A DNA stretch of 64,000 nucleotides, taken from VXYL01 sp965199915 (lineage in GTDB: Bacteria; Pseudomonadota; Gammaproteobacteria; Pseudomonadales; Azotimanducaceae). Position 1 is the first letter of the stretch; each line of letters starts with the position of its first letter. The stretch covers positions 186,001 through 250,000 of the forward strand of contig OZ241348.1 of the NCBI GenBank assembly GCA_965199915.1. Direction: 5' to 3'. A program made the translations under genes and the position numbers. The notes beneath the pieces were generated by a model, which was given only the letters and a program-made list of their open reading frames with translations, had not been told where the DNA came from and ran no database searches. Shown in pieces: positions 33,658 to 42,411 of this stretch.

Positions 33658-36600
33658 ATGGCCGATTTTTTCGAGCAGCCCATTCTGAACTCGCCCTACG
33701 AGCGGCCTGGCGAACACTGGGAGTTGGACGACAACCGACAGCCCACCAACAAGCGCATCGGCAGCCGCCGGCCCGCCTCCTTCATCGCGCCGGTGCCCAA
33801 ACCGCGCAAACAACGGCGCCAGCAAGCGGAAATGGTGCTGGACCGGGCTGCCGCCGAGGTCAGCAGCGACAATCAGCGCTACGACTTGGACGCCCACATC
33901 AACGCCTTGCGCCGACAGCTCGACGCTTGGCGCGAGTTGCCGGCCCACCAGTGGCGGGTGACGCCGCAGACCGCCCGACTGCTCCAACACTGGCGGCGCC
34001 ACTCCTTCCACGGCATCCGGCCGTTCTTCTGCCAAGTGGAGGCGGCGGAAACGGTGATTTGGCTCACCGAAGTGGCGCCCAGCCTTGGTCGGGAAGCGCG
34101 CAACATCCTCGAGCATCTGCAGAGCGCCAACGACGGCGCCAATCCGGGGCTCTCGCGCCTCGCGCTGAAGCTGGCCACCGGTGCCGGCAAGACCACGGTG
34201 ATGGCCATGCTCATCGCGTGGCAGACGGTGAACGCCGTGCGGCATCCCGGCAGCCGCCGCTTCACGCGGGGCTTCCTGGTGGTGACGCCGGGCATCACCA
34301 TCCGCGAACGGCTGCGGGTGCTGCAACCGAACGACCCGGACAGCTACTACCAAGCCCGCGAGCTGGTGCCGCAAGACATGCTGCCGGACTTGCAGCGCGC
34401 CACCATCGTCATCGCCAACTACCACGCCTTCATCCGCCGCGAGCACATGTCCTTGGCCAAAGGCAGCCGCAAATTGCTGGAAGGCCATGGCCCGGCGCTG
34501 CAAACGCAGGAGACCGAAGGCCAGATGCTCCGCCGGGTGATGCCGGAACTGCTGGGCATGAAGCGCATCCTGGCGTTCAACGACGAAGGCCACCACTGCT
34601 ACCGCGAGCGCCCTGCGGAGGCCACCGAGGAGGGCGACCTCAAGGGCGAGGAGCGCGACGAAGCCGAGCGCAATCAAGAGGCGGCCCGGGTGTGGATCTC
34701 CGGCTTGGAAGCCGTCCACGCCACGCTGGGGCTGAGCCGCGTGATCGATCTTTCCGCCACGCCGTTCTTCCTGCGCGGCTCCGGCTACGCGGAAGGCACG
34801 CTGTTCCCTTGGACGGCATGCGATTTCTCGCTGATGGACGCCATCGAGTGCGGCATCGTCAAGCTGCCCCGCGTGCCGGTGGCGGACAACGTCCCCAGCG
34901 CCGAAATGCCCGTCTACCGCAACCTCTGGGAGCACATCGGCAAGGCAATGCCGAGAAAGGGCCGCCGCGCCAACGCCAGCTTGGATCCGTCGGCGTTGCC
35001 CGTGCCGCTGCAAAGCGCCCTCGAAGCACTGTACGGGCACTACGAGCGGATATTCGACGAATGGCAGCGCGCCAAGATCGAGGTGCCGCCGTGCTTCATC
35101 GTCGTTTGCAACAACACGGCCACCTCCAAGCTGGTCTACGACTACATCGCCGGCTTCCATCGGCAACGCGAGGATGGTTCGCAAGAACCGGTGCCCGGCC
35201 GCTTTGCCCTGTTCCGCAACTTCGACGAGACCGGCAACGCGCACCCGCGCCCGCGCACGCTGCTGATCGACAGCGAGCAACTCGAATCGGGCGCCGCGTT
35301 GGACGATAGCTTCCGCAATGTCGCCAAGGACGAAATCGAGCGCTTTCGGCGCGAGGTGGTGAAGCGCACGGGCCAAGGCCGCCACGCCGAGGACTTCACG
35401 GACGAAGAGTTGCTGCGCGAGGCGATGAACACCGTCGGCAAGGCCGGCCGGCTCGGCGGCGAGACGCGCTGCGTGGTGTCCGTCTCCATGCTCACCGAGG
35501 GCTGGGACGCCAGCACGGTGACGCACGTGCTCGGCGTGCGCGCCTTCGGCACCCAATTGTTGTGCGAGCAAGTGGTGGGCCGGGCGCTGCGCCGCCAATC
35601 CTACGAATTGAACGACGCCGGCCGCTTCGACGTGGAATACGCGGACGTGCTGGGCATTCCCTTCGACTTCACCGCCAAGCCCACCATCGTGAAGCCGCAG
35701 CCGCCGCGCAACACCGTGCAGGTGCAGGCCGTCAGCCCGGACCGGGACGCCTGCGCGATTCGCTTCCCCCGCGTTGCCGGCTATCGGGTGGAACTTCCCG
35801 AAGAGCGCTTGACGGCGACGTTCGACGACGACTCCACCTTCGTTCTAACGCCCGAGCTCGTCGGCCCGGCGGAAACGGTGAACGAAGGCATCCTCGGCGA
35901 GAGCGCCCTGCTCACTTTGGCCCACACCGCGTCCACGCGCTCTACCACGGTGGCCTACCACCTTGCCAAGAATCTGGTGGAAACCAAATGGCAGGACGCC
36001 GATGGCACGCCGAAGCTGCACCTCTTCGGGCAACTCAAGAACATTGCCATGCAGTGGCTGCGCAGCCACCTCGTCTGCCGAGGCGGCACCTATCCGGCGC
36101 AACTGCTCTACAAGCAGCTTGGCGACGAGGCCTGCGAGCGCATCACGCGCGGCATCGTCCGCGAGAACATCGGCAGCCGGCCTGCCACGGTGGTGTTGGA
36201 CCCGTACAACGCGCACGGTTCCACGGCTGACGTCCACTTCGCCACGTCCAAGGAGACCTACCGCACCGACCCGCGCCGCTGCCATGTGAATCACGTGGTG
36301 TGCGACAGCGGCTGGGAGGCCGAGTTCGCTCGCAGCATCGAGGCGCATCCCAAGGTGTACGCCTATGTGAAGAATCAAGGCTTGGGCTTCACCGTGCCGT
36401 ACCGCTTGGGCGGCGAAGCCCGCGCCTATGTGCCGGACTTCATCGTGCTTGCCGACGACGGCCACGGCGAAAACGACCTCCTGCATCTGATGGTGGAAGT
36501 GAAGGGCCGCCGCTTGGAGGATGCCAAGGCGAAGAAGGAGACCGTGGAGACGCAGTGGCTGCCGGGCGTCAACCGCCTCGGCGAATACGGCCGCTGGAAG

Positions 36601-36669
36601 TTCGTGGAGCTTCGAGACGTACACTGTATGCGCGAGGAGATCGATGCGGTGCTGGACGACCAACGATGA
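33658..36669 (+). CDS. Type III-like restriction enzyme (DEAD/DEAH helicase plus PD-(D/E)XK nuclease)
   Basis: This is a 1003-residue protein of the BPTD_3080-type Res group. The helicase motifs are LKLATGAGKTTVMAM (Walker A), LAFNDEGHHCYRE (motif II, DEGH), VIDLSATPFF (motif III), SMLTEGWDA (motif V) and CEQVVGRALRR (motif VI). A C-terminal nuclease carries PDFIV at about residue 926 and EVKGRR at about 947, the PD...EVK triad. It cleaves DNA after translocation when paired with a modification methyltransferase, here the Mod gene at 37269. A TACAAT -10-like element lies about 35 bases before the ATG. The ATGA overlap with the DUF2283 gene links the two. Confidence 0.88.
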   Translation: MADFFEQPILNSPYERPGEHWELDDNRQPTNKRIGSRRPASFIAPVPKPRKQRRQQAEMVLDRAAAEVSSDNQRYDLDAHINALRRQLDAWRELPAHQWRVTPQTARLLQHWRRHSFHGIRPFFCQVEAAETVIWLTEVAPSLGREARNILEHLQSANDGANPGLSRLALKLATGAGKTTVMAMLIAWQTVNAVRHPGSRRFTRGFLVVTPGITIRERLRVLQPNDPDSYYQARELVPQDMLPDLQRATIVIANYHAFIRREHMSLAKGSRKLLEGHGPALQTQETEGQMLRRVMPELLGMKRILAFNDEGHHCYRERPAEATEEGDLKGEERDEAERNQEAARVWISGLEAVHATLGLSRVIDLSATPFFLRGSGYAEGTLFPWTACDFSLMDAIECGIVKLPRVPVADNVPSAEMPVYRNLWEHIGKAMPRKGRRANASLDPSALPVPLQSALEALYGHYERIFDEWQRAKIEVPPCFIVVCNNTATSKLVYDYIAGFHRQREDGSQEPVPGRFALFRNFDETGNAHPRPRTLLIDSEQLESGAALDDSFRNVAKDEIERFRREVVKRTGQGRHAEDFTDEELLREAMNTVGKAGRLGGETRCVVSVSMLTEGWDASTVTHVLGVRAFGTQLLCEQVVGRALRRQSYELNDAGRFDVEYADVLGIPFDFTAKPTIVKPQPPRNTVQVQAVSPDRDACAIRFPRVAGYRVELPEERLTATFDDDSTFVLTPELVGPAETVNEGILGESALLTLAHTASTRSTTVAYHLAKNLVETKWQDADGTPKLHLFGQLKNIAMQWLRSHLVCRGGTYPAQLLYKQLGDEACERITRGIVRENIGSRPATVVLDPYNAHGSTADVHFATSKETYRTDPRRCHVNHVVCDSGWEAEFARSIEAHPKVYAYVKNQGLGFTVPYRLGGEARAYVPDFIVLADDGHGENDLLHLMVEVKGRRLEDAKAKKETVETQWLPGVNRLGEYGRWKFVELRDVHCMREEIDAVLDDQR

Positions 36670-36998
36670 AGCTCCACTACTACGCCGACACCGACAGCCT
36701 CCACGTTGAACTCAAGGATGCGCCCGGCGTTGAGACCCGCGAAGTCGCAGATGGCTTGAACGTCGATTTGGACGCAGCGGGCGATGTGGTTGGGTTCGAC
36801 ATGGACCACGCAGCGAAGCGCTTCGACCTCACGACGCTCGAAGTGGATGCGTTGCCAGTGCCGAAGTATCGACCCAACCAAGGCGACGACCTCGATCCGA
36901 TCACAGGGAGACTTCAAGGACTTGCCTTGGCTCACAAGCAACGCCCCCTGTCCGCCACCGAGAGGATGCCTTGGGCGCCGTTCACCCGCAACTGCTAA
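36666..36998 (+). CDS. DUF2283-like small protein with an unusual C-terminal extension
   Basis: The first 65 residues, beginning MKLHYYADTDSLHVELKD and continuing GLNVDLDAAGDVVGFDMDHA, match the DUF2283 family, whose function is unknown. The remaining 45 residues are not family-like and probably come from sequence read through at the junction with the ATPase fragment. The start overlaps the Res stop. DUF2283 genes often sit next to toxin-antitoxin or restriction genes. Its placement between Res and Mod is not standard for type III systems. Confidence 0.65.
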   Translation: MKLHYYADTDSLHVELKDAPGVETREVADGLNVDLDAAGDVVGFDMDHAAKRFDLTTLEVDALPVPKYRPNQGDDLDPITGRLQGLALAHKQRPLSATERMPWAPFTRNC

Positions 36999-37234
36999 GG
37001 GCCTTCGCACGCGTTGTGCAGGAAATGGCGGTCGAGCACAACGTGCAGGTATTCCTCACGACGCACAGCAAGGAAGCGTTGGACGCCTTCATAACAAACA
37101 ACTACAGGACGGACGACATTGCCGCCTACTCCCTTTGCCGTCGTTCGCAAGGCGTTGACGTGTGCCGTTTCGATGGTGACGAACTGCTGCTACTCCACGA
37201 GGCAGGAGATTTCGACCTGAGGGGAGTAGCGTGA
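36968..37234 (+). pseudogene. C-terminal fragment of an AAA/OLD-type ATPase
   Basis: The readable protein (from about 36971) contains VHPQLLRAFARVVQEMA and QVFLTTHSKEALDAFI, the switch/H-loop end of AAA_15/OLD-family ATPases, followed by LLLLHEAGDFDLRGVA. No Walker A or B is present upstream, so it is a cut-off gene end. It overlaps the tail of the DUF2283 gene in another frame. Its presence shows that material was lost between Res and Mod. Confidence 0.65.
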
Positions 37235-37268
37235 GGGCGGTGTTGGTGTTTTGCGAGGGAGGGAGCTG

Positions 37269-40061
37269 ATGGCGCGACGGAGCAAACGACCGAGGGAAGT
37301 CGCCGCGTTGACGCATGAGGAGGCGTCACGCAAGAACATCCCGACGGCGGAGCATCAGGCGGTGCTGGACGAGGGTGACCGCGAGCCGGTGCCGGTGACC
37401 TACGAGCGGCGCAATCGCGACCTTGATCCGCAGTTGATGTGGCGCGGCAAGGACGAGCAGGATTGGCAGAGCCTGGTGGTGCCGGCGCCGCCGCTCTTCA
37501 TTCAGGAGAAGGTGAAGCCGAAGGTGCTGATCGACGACCTCGTGCGGCAGAGCGCCGAGACGCGGGCGCAAGAGGCGCCGCAAGTGGATCTGTTCGCGGA
37601 CTTCAACGGGCTGCCGGACGACAACGCCCGCACCGAGTTCTACCAGCACGACGCTAGCTGGACGAACCGCATGATCCTCGGCGACAGTCTTCAAGTGATG
37701 GCGTCCTTGGCGGAGCGCGAGGGCTTGCGCGGCAAGGTGCAGTGCATCTACATCGACCCGCCCTACGGCATCAAGTTCAACTCCAACTTCCAGTGGTCCA
37801 CCACCAGCCGCGACGTGAAGGACGGCAAGGCCGAACACATGACCCGCGAACCCGAGCAAGTGAAGGCGTTTCGGGACACTTGGCGGGACGGCATCCACTC
37901 GTACCTGACCTATCTGCGCGACCGGCTGACGGTGGCAAGGGATCTGCTGACGGAGAGCGGCTCGGTGTTCGTGCAGATCGGGGACGAGAACGTACACCGA
38001 GTGCGGGCGGTGATGGACGAGGTGTTTGGGGAGGACAATTGCGTCAGCCAGATCACTTGCCGTGTGAGCAGTGGAACGACGCGAGACCGGTCGGTTAAAG
38101 GGGTGGCTGATTACCTTCTGTGGTACTGCAAGGACTCCGAAAACTCGAAGTTCCGCCGATTGCTTCAGCAGCGGGAGATCGAGACGGGGATGTACAGTCA
38201 AGTGCAGGGACCGGATGGCTCGCGAAGGCCGATGTCTGCGAACGAGAAGCGCGACACGTCGACCTTGCCGGAAGACGCCAAGGCATATCGAAAGTTGCCA
38301 CTTCATTCGATGAACACCGGCGATCACGAACCGCGAGTTGCTTTCGGAACCAGGTGGCGAATACCGCCAACTTCTCATTGGCGGTATTCGCCACCTGGTT
38401 TCCGACGACTACTCGCGGCAGATCGTGTTCAAGCTGACAAGACGGCTTTGAGCTCGATCTACTTCCATCAAGACTATCCGGCAACGGAAATCAGCAATCT
38501 GTGGACAGACACCGGCCCTGAGATCGCGAAGTCCTATGTCGTTCAGACCAGCACGAGGATCGTCCAGCGTTGCATCTTGCTGACCACCGACCCCGGCGAT
38601 CTCGTCCTAGACCCAACCTGCGGTTCCGGCACCACCGCCTACGTCGCAGAGCAGTGGGGCCGTCGCTGGATCACCATCGACACGTCTCGCGTCGCGCTCG
38701 CCTTGGCCCGTGCCCGCATCATGGGTGCTCGCTACCCCTACTACCTGTTGGTGGATTCGCCCGAGGGCCAAGCCAAGGAAGCCGAACTCTCTGGCACAGC
38801 ACCTTCCGAAGCGCCAACCCACGGTTCCGTTCGCCAAGGCTTCGTGTACGAGCGCGTGCCGCATATCACACTCAAGTCCATCGCCAACAACGCCGAGATC
38901 GACGTCATCTACGACGAGTACCAAACCAAGCTCGAACCGCTGCGCGAAGCGCTCAATCGAGCGTTGGGCGAGCAGTGGGAAGAGTGGGAGATTCCCCGTG
39001 AAACCAACGACGAGTGGCCGAAGAAGACGAAGCAAACCCACGCCGATTGGTGGCAGCAACGCATCGCCCGGCAGCAGGACATCGACGCCTCCATCGCCGC
39101 CAAGGCGGACTACGAGCACCTCTACGACAAGCCCTACGAGGACAAGGGGCGCATCCGCGTGGCTGGCCCGTTCACCGTCGAGAGCCTGTCGCCGCATCGC
39201 ACGCTGCCCGTTGACGAAGACGGCGATGCACAAGGCGACGAGGTGCATGACGAACGCGCTTCGTACCAAGTGGGCAACGGCAATCAGGATTTCACGACGG
39301 TCATCTTGGAGAACCTGCAAGCGGCCGGCGTTCAACAGCCCCACAAGGACGACCGAATCACGTTCACGGCGCCGCTTGATGCGTGTGAACACTGGCCCGG
39401 CGCGTCTGTTTGCGCCATAGGTCGCTATACGGAAGGCAACGGCAGCGAGAAGCGAGCGGCCATCTTCGTCGGCCCGGAGTTCGGCACCGTCTCGCGCCCA
39501 GATCTGGTCGAGGCCGCCCGCGAAGCCGCCGACACCGCCTGCGACGTGCTGATCGCCTGCGCCTTCAACTACGACGTGCAGGCCTCCGAGTTCGCCCAGC
39601 TAGGCCGCGTGCCGATCCTCAAGGCGCGCATGAACGCGGACTTACACATGGCGCAAGACCTCAAGAAGACCGCCAGCGCCAACCTGTTCGTCGTCTTCGG
39701 CGAGCCGGACATCGAGATTCTGCCAGCGGACGACCAATTCCAAGTGAAGATCAACGGCGTGGACGTGTACCACCCCGGCAGCGGCGAAGTCCGCAGCCAC
39801 GAAACGGACGGCATCGCCTGCTGGTTCGTGGACACGGACTACAACCAGGAGAGCTTCTTCGTCCGCCAAGCGTACTTCCTAGGCGCGAGCGACCCCTACA
39901 AATCCTTGAGAACCACGCTGAAGGCCGAAATCAACGCCGACGCCTGGGCCACCCTCAAGAGCGACACGTCCCGCCCCTTCGCCAAGCCGAAGTCCGGCCG
40001 CATCGCCGTGAAAGTCATCAACCACCTCGGCGACGAGGTGATGAAGGTGGTGAGGGTGTGA
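37269..40061 (+). CDS. Type III-like modification DNA methyltransferase (Mod)
   Basis: This is a 930-residue adenine-specific methyltransferase starting MARRSKRPREVAAL after GAGGGAGG. The order is that of β-class enzymes: catalytic IYIDPPYGI (Asp163) first, SAM-binding DPTCGSGTTAYVAEQWG (from Asp448) second, with the target-recognition region between. It protects DNA from, and gives site specificity to, the Res protein at 33658. The recognition region contains a long perfect palindrome (38348-38400) encoding GTRWRIPPTSHWRYSPPGFR, which looks like a late sequence change. The last 76 bases are repeated at 43847-43922 on the far side of the ubiquitin-like cassette. Confidence 0.88.
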   Translation: MARRSKRPREVAALTHEEASRKNIPTAEHQAVLDEGDREPVPVTYERRNRDLDPQLMWRGKDEQDWQSLVVPAPPLFIQEKVKPKVLIDDLVRQSAETRAQEAPQVDLFADFNGLPDDNARTEFYQHDASWTNRMILGDSLQVMASLAEREGLRGKVQCIYIDPPYGIKFNSNFQWSTTSRDVKDGKAEHMTREPEQVKAFRDTWRDGIHSYLTYLRDRLTVARDLLTESGSVFVQIGDENVHRVRAVMDEVFGEDNCVSQITCRVSSGTTRDRSVKGVADYLLWYCKDSENSKFRRLLQQREIETGMYSQVQGPDGSRRPMSANEKRDTSTLPEDAKAYRKLPLHSMNTGDHEPRVAFGTRWRIPPTSHWRYSPPGFRRLLAADRVQADKTALSSIYFHQDYPATEISNLWTDTGPEIAKSYVVQTSTRIVQRCILLTTDPGDLVLDPTCGSGTTAYVAEQWGRRWITIDTSRVALALARARIMGARYPYYLLVDSPEGQAKEAELSGTAPSEAPTHGSVRQGFVYERVPHITLKSIANNAEIDVIYDEYQTKLEPLREALNRALGEQWEEWEIPRETNDEWPKKTKQTHADWWQQRIARQQDIDASIAAKADYEHLYDKPYEDKGRIRVAGPFTVESLSPHRTLPVDEDGDAQGDEVHDERASYQVGNGNQDFTTVILENLQAAGVQQPHKDDRITFTAPLDACEHWPGASVCAIGRYTEGNGSEKRAAIFVGPEFGTVSRPDLVEAAREAADTACDVLIACAFNYDVQASEFAQLGRVPILKARMNADLHMAQDLKKTASANLFVVFGEPDIEILPADDQFQVKINGVDVYHPGSGEVRSHETDGIACWFVDTDYNQESFFVRQAYFLGASDPYKSLRTTLKAEINADAWATLKSDTSRPFAKPKSGRIAVKVINHLGDEVMKVVRV
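38348..38400. repeat. Perfect 23-bp inverted repeat with 7-base loop inside mod
   Basis: The arm AACCAGGTGGCGAATACCGC plus CAA is mirrored exactly after the loop CTTCTCA. With one bulged base the pairing extends a few bases further. Such a hairpin would be stable in single-stranded DNA or mRNA. It lies in the target-recognition region. Confidence 0.95.
39986..40061 (+). repeat. 76-bp direct repeat, left copy (3' end of mod)
   Basis: It runs from codon GCC near the end of mod to the stop codon. The same 76 bases with two mismatches occur at 43847-43922. The two copies exactly bracket the ubiquitin-like cassette. Confidence 0.95.
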
Positions 40062-40153
40062 TGGCGCTTGCCTCCGCCACCAAGACCGCGCCCCCCTGCT
40101 ATCCGCGCAAGGGGGACTCGGAGCGGCGTGCAGCGCCTTCGACAACAACACGC

Positions 40154-40182
40154 TTGACTTTCATACTGTGCGTACATACATT
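40154..40182 (+). promoter_or_regulatory. Sigma-70 type promoter of the ubiquitin-like operon
   Basis: TTGACT (40154-40159) and TACATT (40177-40182) are separated by 17 bases. Transcription would start near 40189, about 53 bases before ATG 40242. It lies inside the repeat-bounded segment, so the cassette brings its own promoter. Confidence 0.65.
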
Positions 40183-40241
40183 ATCCGCGTTTGGACGGCC
40201 ACCGAACCCTCGGTGCCAAGGATCTTGAGGAGAGAGGACAG

Positions 40242-40571
40242 ATGAGCGAAGTCCCAGGCAACGATGGCCCTGTGGGGCCCGTCAGCGAAGTCGGCGAGGT
40301 CGAAGGATCCACGCTGGTCAGCATCAGGGTGAACGGCACCTTGCTGGAGGTCACCAAGGAAGTAGCCGTCAGGGTCATCCTCGCAAAAGCGAAGGATGCG
40401 GGCTGCATTGAGGGGCTGGTCGAAGAGGAATACGTCATCGAGCGAGTGTCGGAGGCGGGGCAGCTTTTGCAAGAGACCACGATTGTCGTGGAAGAGGCCG
40501 AGGAGTTCGTCGCGGTTCCCAAAGGGCCGACCTCTGTTGCTCTGGAAGTTAAAGGCGATGCGAACCCGTGA
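40242..40571 (+). CDS. Ubiquitin-like β-grasp protein
   Basis: This is a 109-residue acidic protein; GAGGAGAGAGG precedes the ATG. After a flexible 22-residue N-terminus, LVSIRVNGTLLEVTKE, VILAKAKDAG, EEEYVIERVS and ETTIVVEEAEEFVAVP lay out the β-hairpin, helix and strands of the bacterial multi-ubiquitin type domain, here a single copy. The C-terminus is SVALEVKGDANP, so a glycine (Gly105) is followed by four residues rather than being terminal. Processing by the linked JAB domain would be needed to expose it. The stop overlaps the E2-like gene (ATGA). It is the probable modifier of the conjugation operon. Assignment rests on fold-like pattern and operon context. Confidence 0.72.
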   Translation: MSEVPGNDGPVGPVSEVGEVEGSTLVSIRVNGTLLEVTKEVAVRVILAKAKDAGCIEGLVEEEYVIERVSEAGQLLQETTIVVEEAEEFVAVPKGPTSVALEVKGDANP

Positions 40572-40954
40572 ACGTAGACCAGCGCATCCACGGCGAGCTC
40601 TTGGCTCTCGGACTCCAACCAGAGCTTGTGGAGGGGGAAGTCCCGGGTGGGCACCAGCGCGTGGTCATCTTCCCGTACGGCGTACCGACGGGGCGATTTC
40701 GCGGCCAGAAGTTGATGGTTGGCTTGTCGACGAAGTGCGAAGCAGTCGGTTATCCAGAGGTGCCCCCGCACTGGATTTTCCTGAGCCCGCCCGTCCTAGA
40801 CACGCGAGATGGTGCCAACCACGGTGTCGTCACGCTCGGCGGCAGGGAATGGGTGGCATTGAGCAGGCCGCCTGGCGCGTTCTGGGATCAAGTGCGCCAC
40901 AAGGGAATGAGGGCTTACAGGGAGCATCTGAACAAGGTGCTGCGCCAGATATGA
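40568..40954 (+). CDS. E2-fold (ubiquitin-conjugating-like) protein without a canonical catalytic cysteine
   Basis: The protein has 128 residues. RVVIFPYGVPTGRFRGQKLM and the turn EAVGYPEVPPHWIFLSPP correspond to the central sheet and the YPxxPP flap of E2/UBC folds, resembling the prokaryotic E2 family E. The usual HPN...C active-site segment is represented by NHGVVTLGGREWVALSRPPG, which contains no cysteine; Cys57, upstream of the flap, is the only cysteine. It may use another chemistry or act as a carrier or adaptor. It overlaps the genes on both sides by 4 bases, so it is tightly coupled to the ubiquitin-like and E1-like genes. Confidence 0.68.
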   Translation: MNVDQRIHGELLALGLQPELVEGEVPGGHQRVVIFPYGVPTGRFRGQKLMVGLSTKCEAVGYPEVPPHWIFLSPPVLDTRDGANHGVVTLGGREWVALSRPPGAFWDQVRHKGMRAYREHLNKVLRQI

Positions 40955-42411
40955 CGAGCGCAGTTTGGCGAGAGGTGCTTCTGCCTGCCGAGGTAGACCA
41001 TGACGCCTGTTCGCATCTGCTGCAACACTACCGGCGGGGCGAAATTCAGGAAGACCTGTGCTTTGGACTTTGGACGCCGAGTACCGGCCTCCATCGCCAG
41101 ACCGCGATAGTCACGGACGTCATCGTTCCAAACCCAGCCGAACGGGGCCTGCATGGAAACGCGAGCTTTGAAGGCGCGTACTTGGCGAGGGCGACGCGAG
41201 CGGCCATTGCCAAGGGCAAGGGGCTGGTGTTCATGCACAGTCACCCGAGCTCGGGCTGGCAGGACATGAGCGCACCCGATGTTCATGCGGAGCGTGACCG
41301 CATCGCGAACACGGCCCGGGCGACAGGAAAGCCCCTAGTCGGCATGACGGTAGGCACCGACGGCCATTGGAGCGCCAGATTCTGGGAGCACGCCAAGCGG
41401 CACCGAACCTGTCGGTGGTGCAGGAAGGTGAGGGTGCTCCACAAGACGCGCTTGGCCGTCTGGCGTCGCCCAGACGACAAGCAGCGGGACAGACGCCGGC
41501 AGCGTCGCACCGTCGATAGCTGGGGCGAGCGCAAGCAGCGCGATTTGGAGGCGCTGCGCATAGGCGTCGTGGGCGTCGGCAGCGTGGGCAGCGTGATCGC
41601 CGAGGGGCTTGCCCGCGTCGGCGTCCGCGAGTTCGTTCTGATAGACCACGATGTCGTTGAAGAGCACAACTTGGACCGCCTTCTGAATGCCCACAGGAAG
41701 GACATCGGCCGCTTGAAGACGGACGTCGCCGAGGACGCCATTAGGGCGGCGAGCACTGCCGATGGTGTGGTGGTTGCGAATTACCCTCGCAAGGTTCAGC
41801 ACCGAAAAGCCTACGCTGCCGCAAGGGATTGCGACATTCTCGTTAGCTGCGTCGATAGCCCGGTGGCGAGAGACCTGCTCAACCGCATCGCGCACCGAGA
41901 TGGCGTACCTGTCGTGGACGGCGGCGTGGACGTGAGAAAGGCACCCGGCACTGAGAGCATGAACGCCGCACGATGGAAGGCGCATGTCGCCGGTCCGTAC
42001 ACGGAGTGCCTCCGATGCAAGCGCCAATATACATCCAGCGACGTCATGCTGGAGCTCGACGGCTCTTGGAACAACCCAAGCTACATCAAGGGGAGCGGCG
42101 CAAACGTACCTCGTTCCGAGAACGTCTTTTGCCTGAGCTTGGCAACCGGCAGCGAGCTATTGAACTTGGCGCTACGCTTGGTTGTTGCGGACGCTTGGTG
42201 GCCAGCACAGTTCGGGCTTGAGCGCAACTTCGTTACTGGCCGCACAACAGCGCATGACGGCGCGTGTCACGAGGGCTGCTCGGTCAAGGAAGAGCGCTGG
42301 ACTGGCGACGGCGCAACGTCGATCGCGTACATTGAAGATGAACCCGGCACCGAGCCCACACGATTCCACCGTTGGCTGAGTCGATTTAGTCATTTCTGGA
42401 GGCGACCGTAG
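40951..42411 (+). CDS. Fusion of a JAB/JAMM peptidase and an E1-like ThiF adenylyltransferase
   Basis: The protein has 486 residues. The N-terminal JAB domain has the full metal motif HSHP-x7-S-x2-D (His96, His98, Ser107, Asp110). A CRWC pair and a basic linker follow (about 150-195). The E1-like domain then has the nucleotide loop IGVVGVGSVGSVIAEG (Gly208, Gly210, Gly213), IDHDVVEEHNLDR (Asp232, Asp234, Asn240, Arg243) and DILVSCVDSP. Zinc ligands are probably Cys353, Cys356, Cys439 and Cys443. Cys394 is a candidate acceptor cysteine. It would trim and adenylate the ubiquitin-like protein and may also reverse conjugation. Having activation and deconjugation in one polypeptide is notable. The next ATG follows the stop with no gap. 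Confidence 0.85.
   Translation: MTSAVWREVLLPAEVDHDACSHLLQHYRRGEIQEDLCFGLWTPSTGLHRQTAIVTDVIVPNPAERGLHGNASFEGAYLARATRAAIAKGKGLVFMHSHPSSGWQDMSAPDVHAERDRIANTARATGKPLVGMTVGTDGHWSARFWEHAKRHRTCRWCRKVRVLHKTRLAVWRRPDDKQRDRRRQRRTVDSWGERKQRDLEALRIGVVGVGSVGSVIAEGLARVGVREFVLIDHDVVEEHNLDRLLNAHRKDIGRLKTDVAEDAIRAASTADGVVVANYPRKVQHRKAYAAARDCDILVSCVDSPVARDLLNRIAHRDGVPVVDGGVDVRKAPGTESMNAARWKAHVAGPYTECLRCKRQYTSSDVMLELDGSWNNPSYIKGSGANVPRSENVFCLSLATGSELLNLALRLVVADAWWPAQFGLERNFVTGRTTAHDGACHEGCSVKEERWTGDGATSIAYIEDEPGTEPTRFHRWLSRFSHFWRRP

Noticed and set aside
37751..40061. Direct invertible switch at the mod palindrome
   Set aside because: The arms are only 7 bases apart, too close for site-specific inversion of a useful segment, and no recombinase is encoded nearby.
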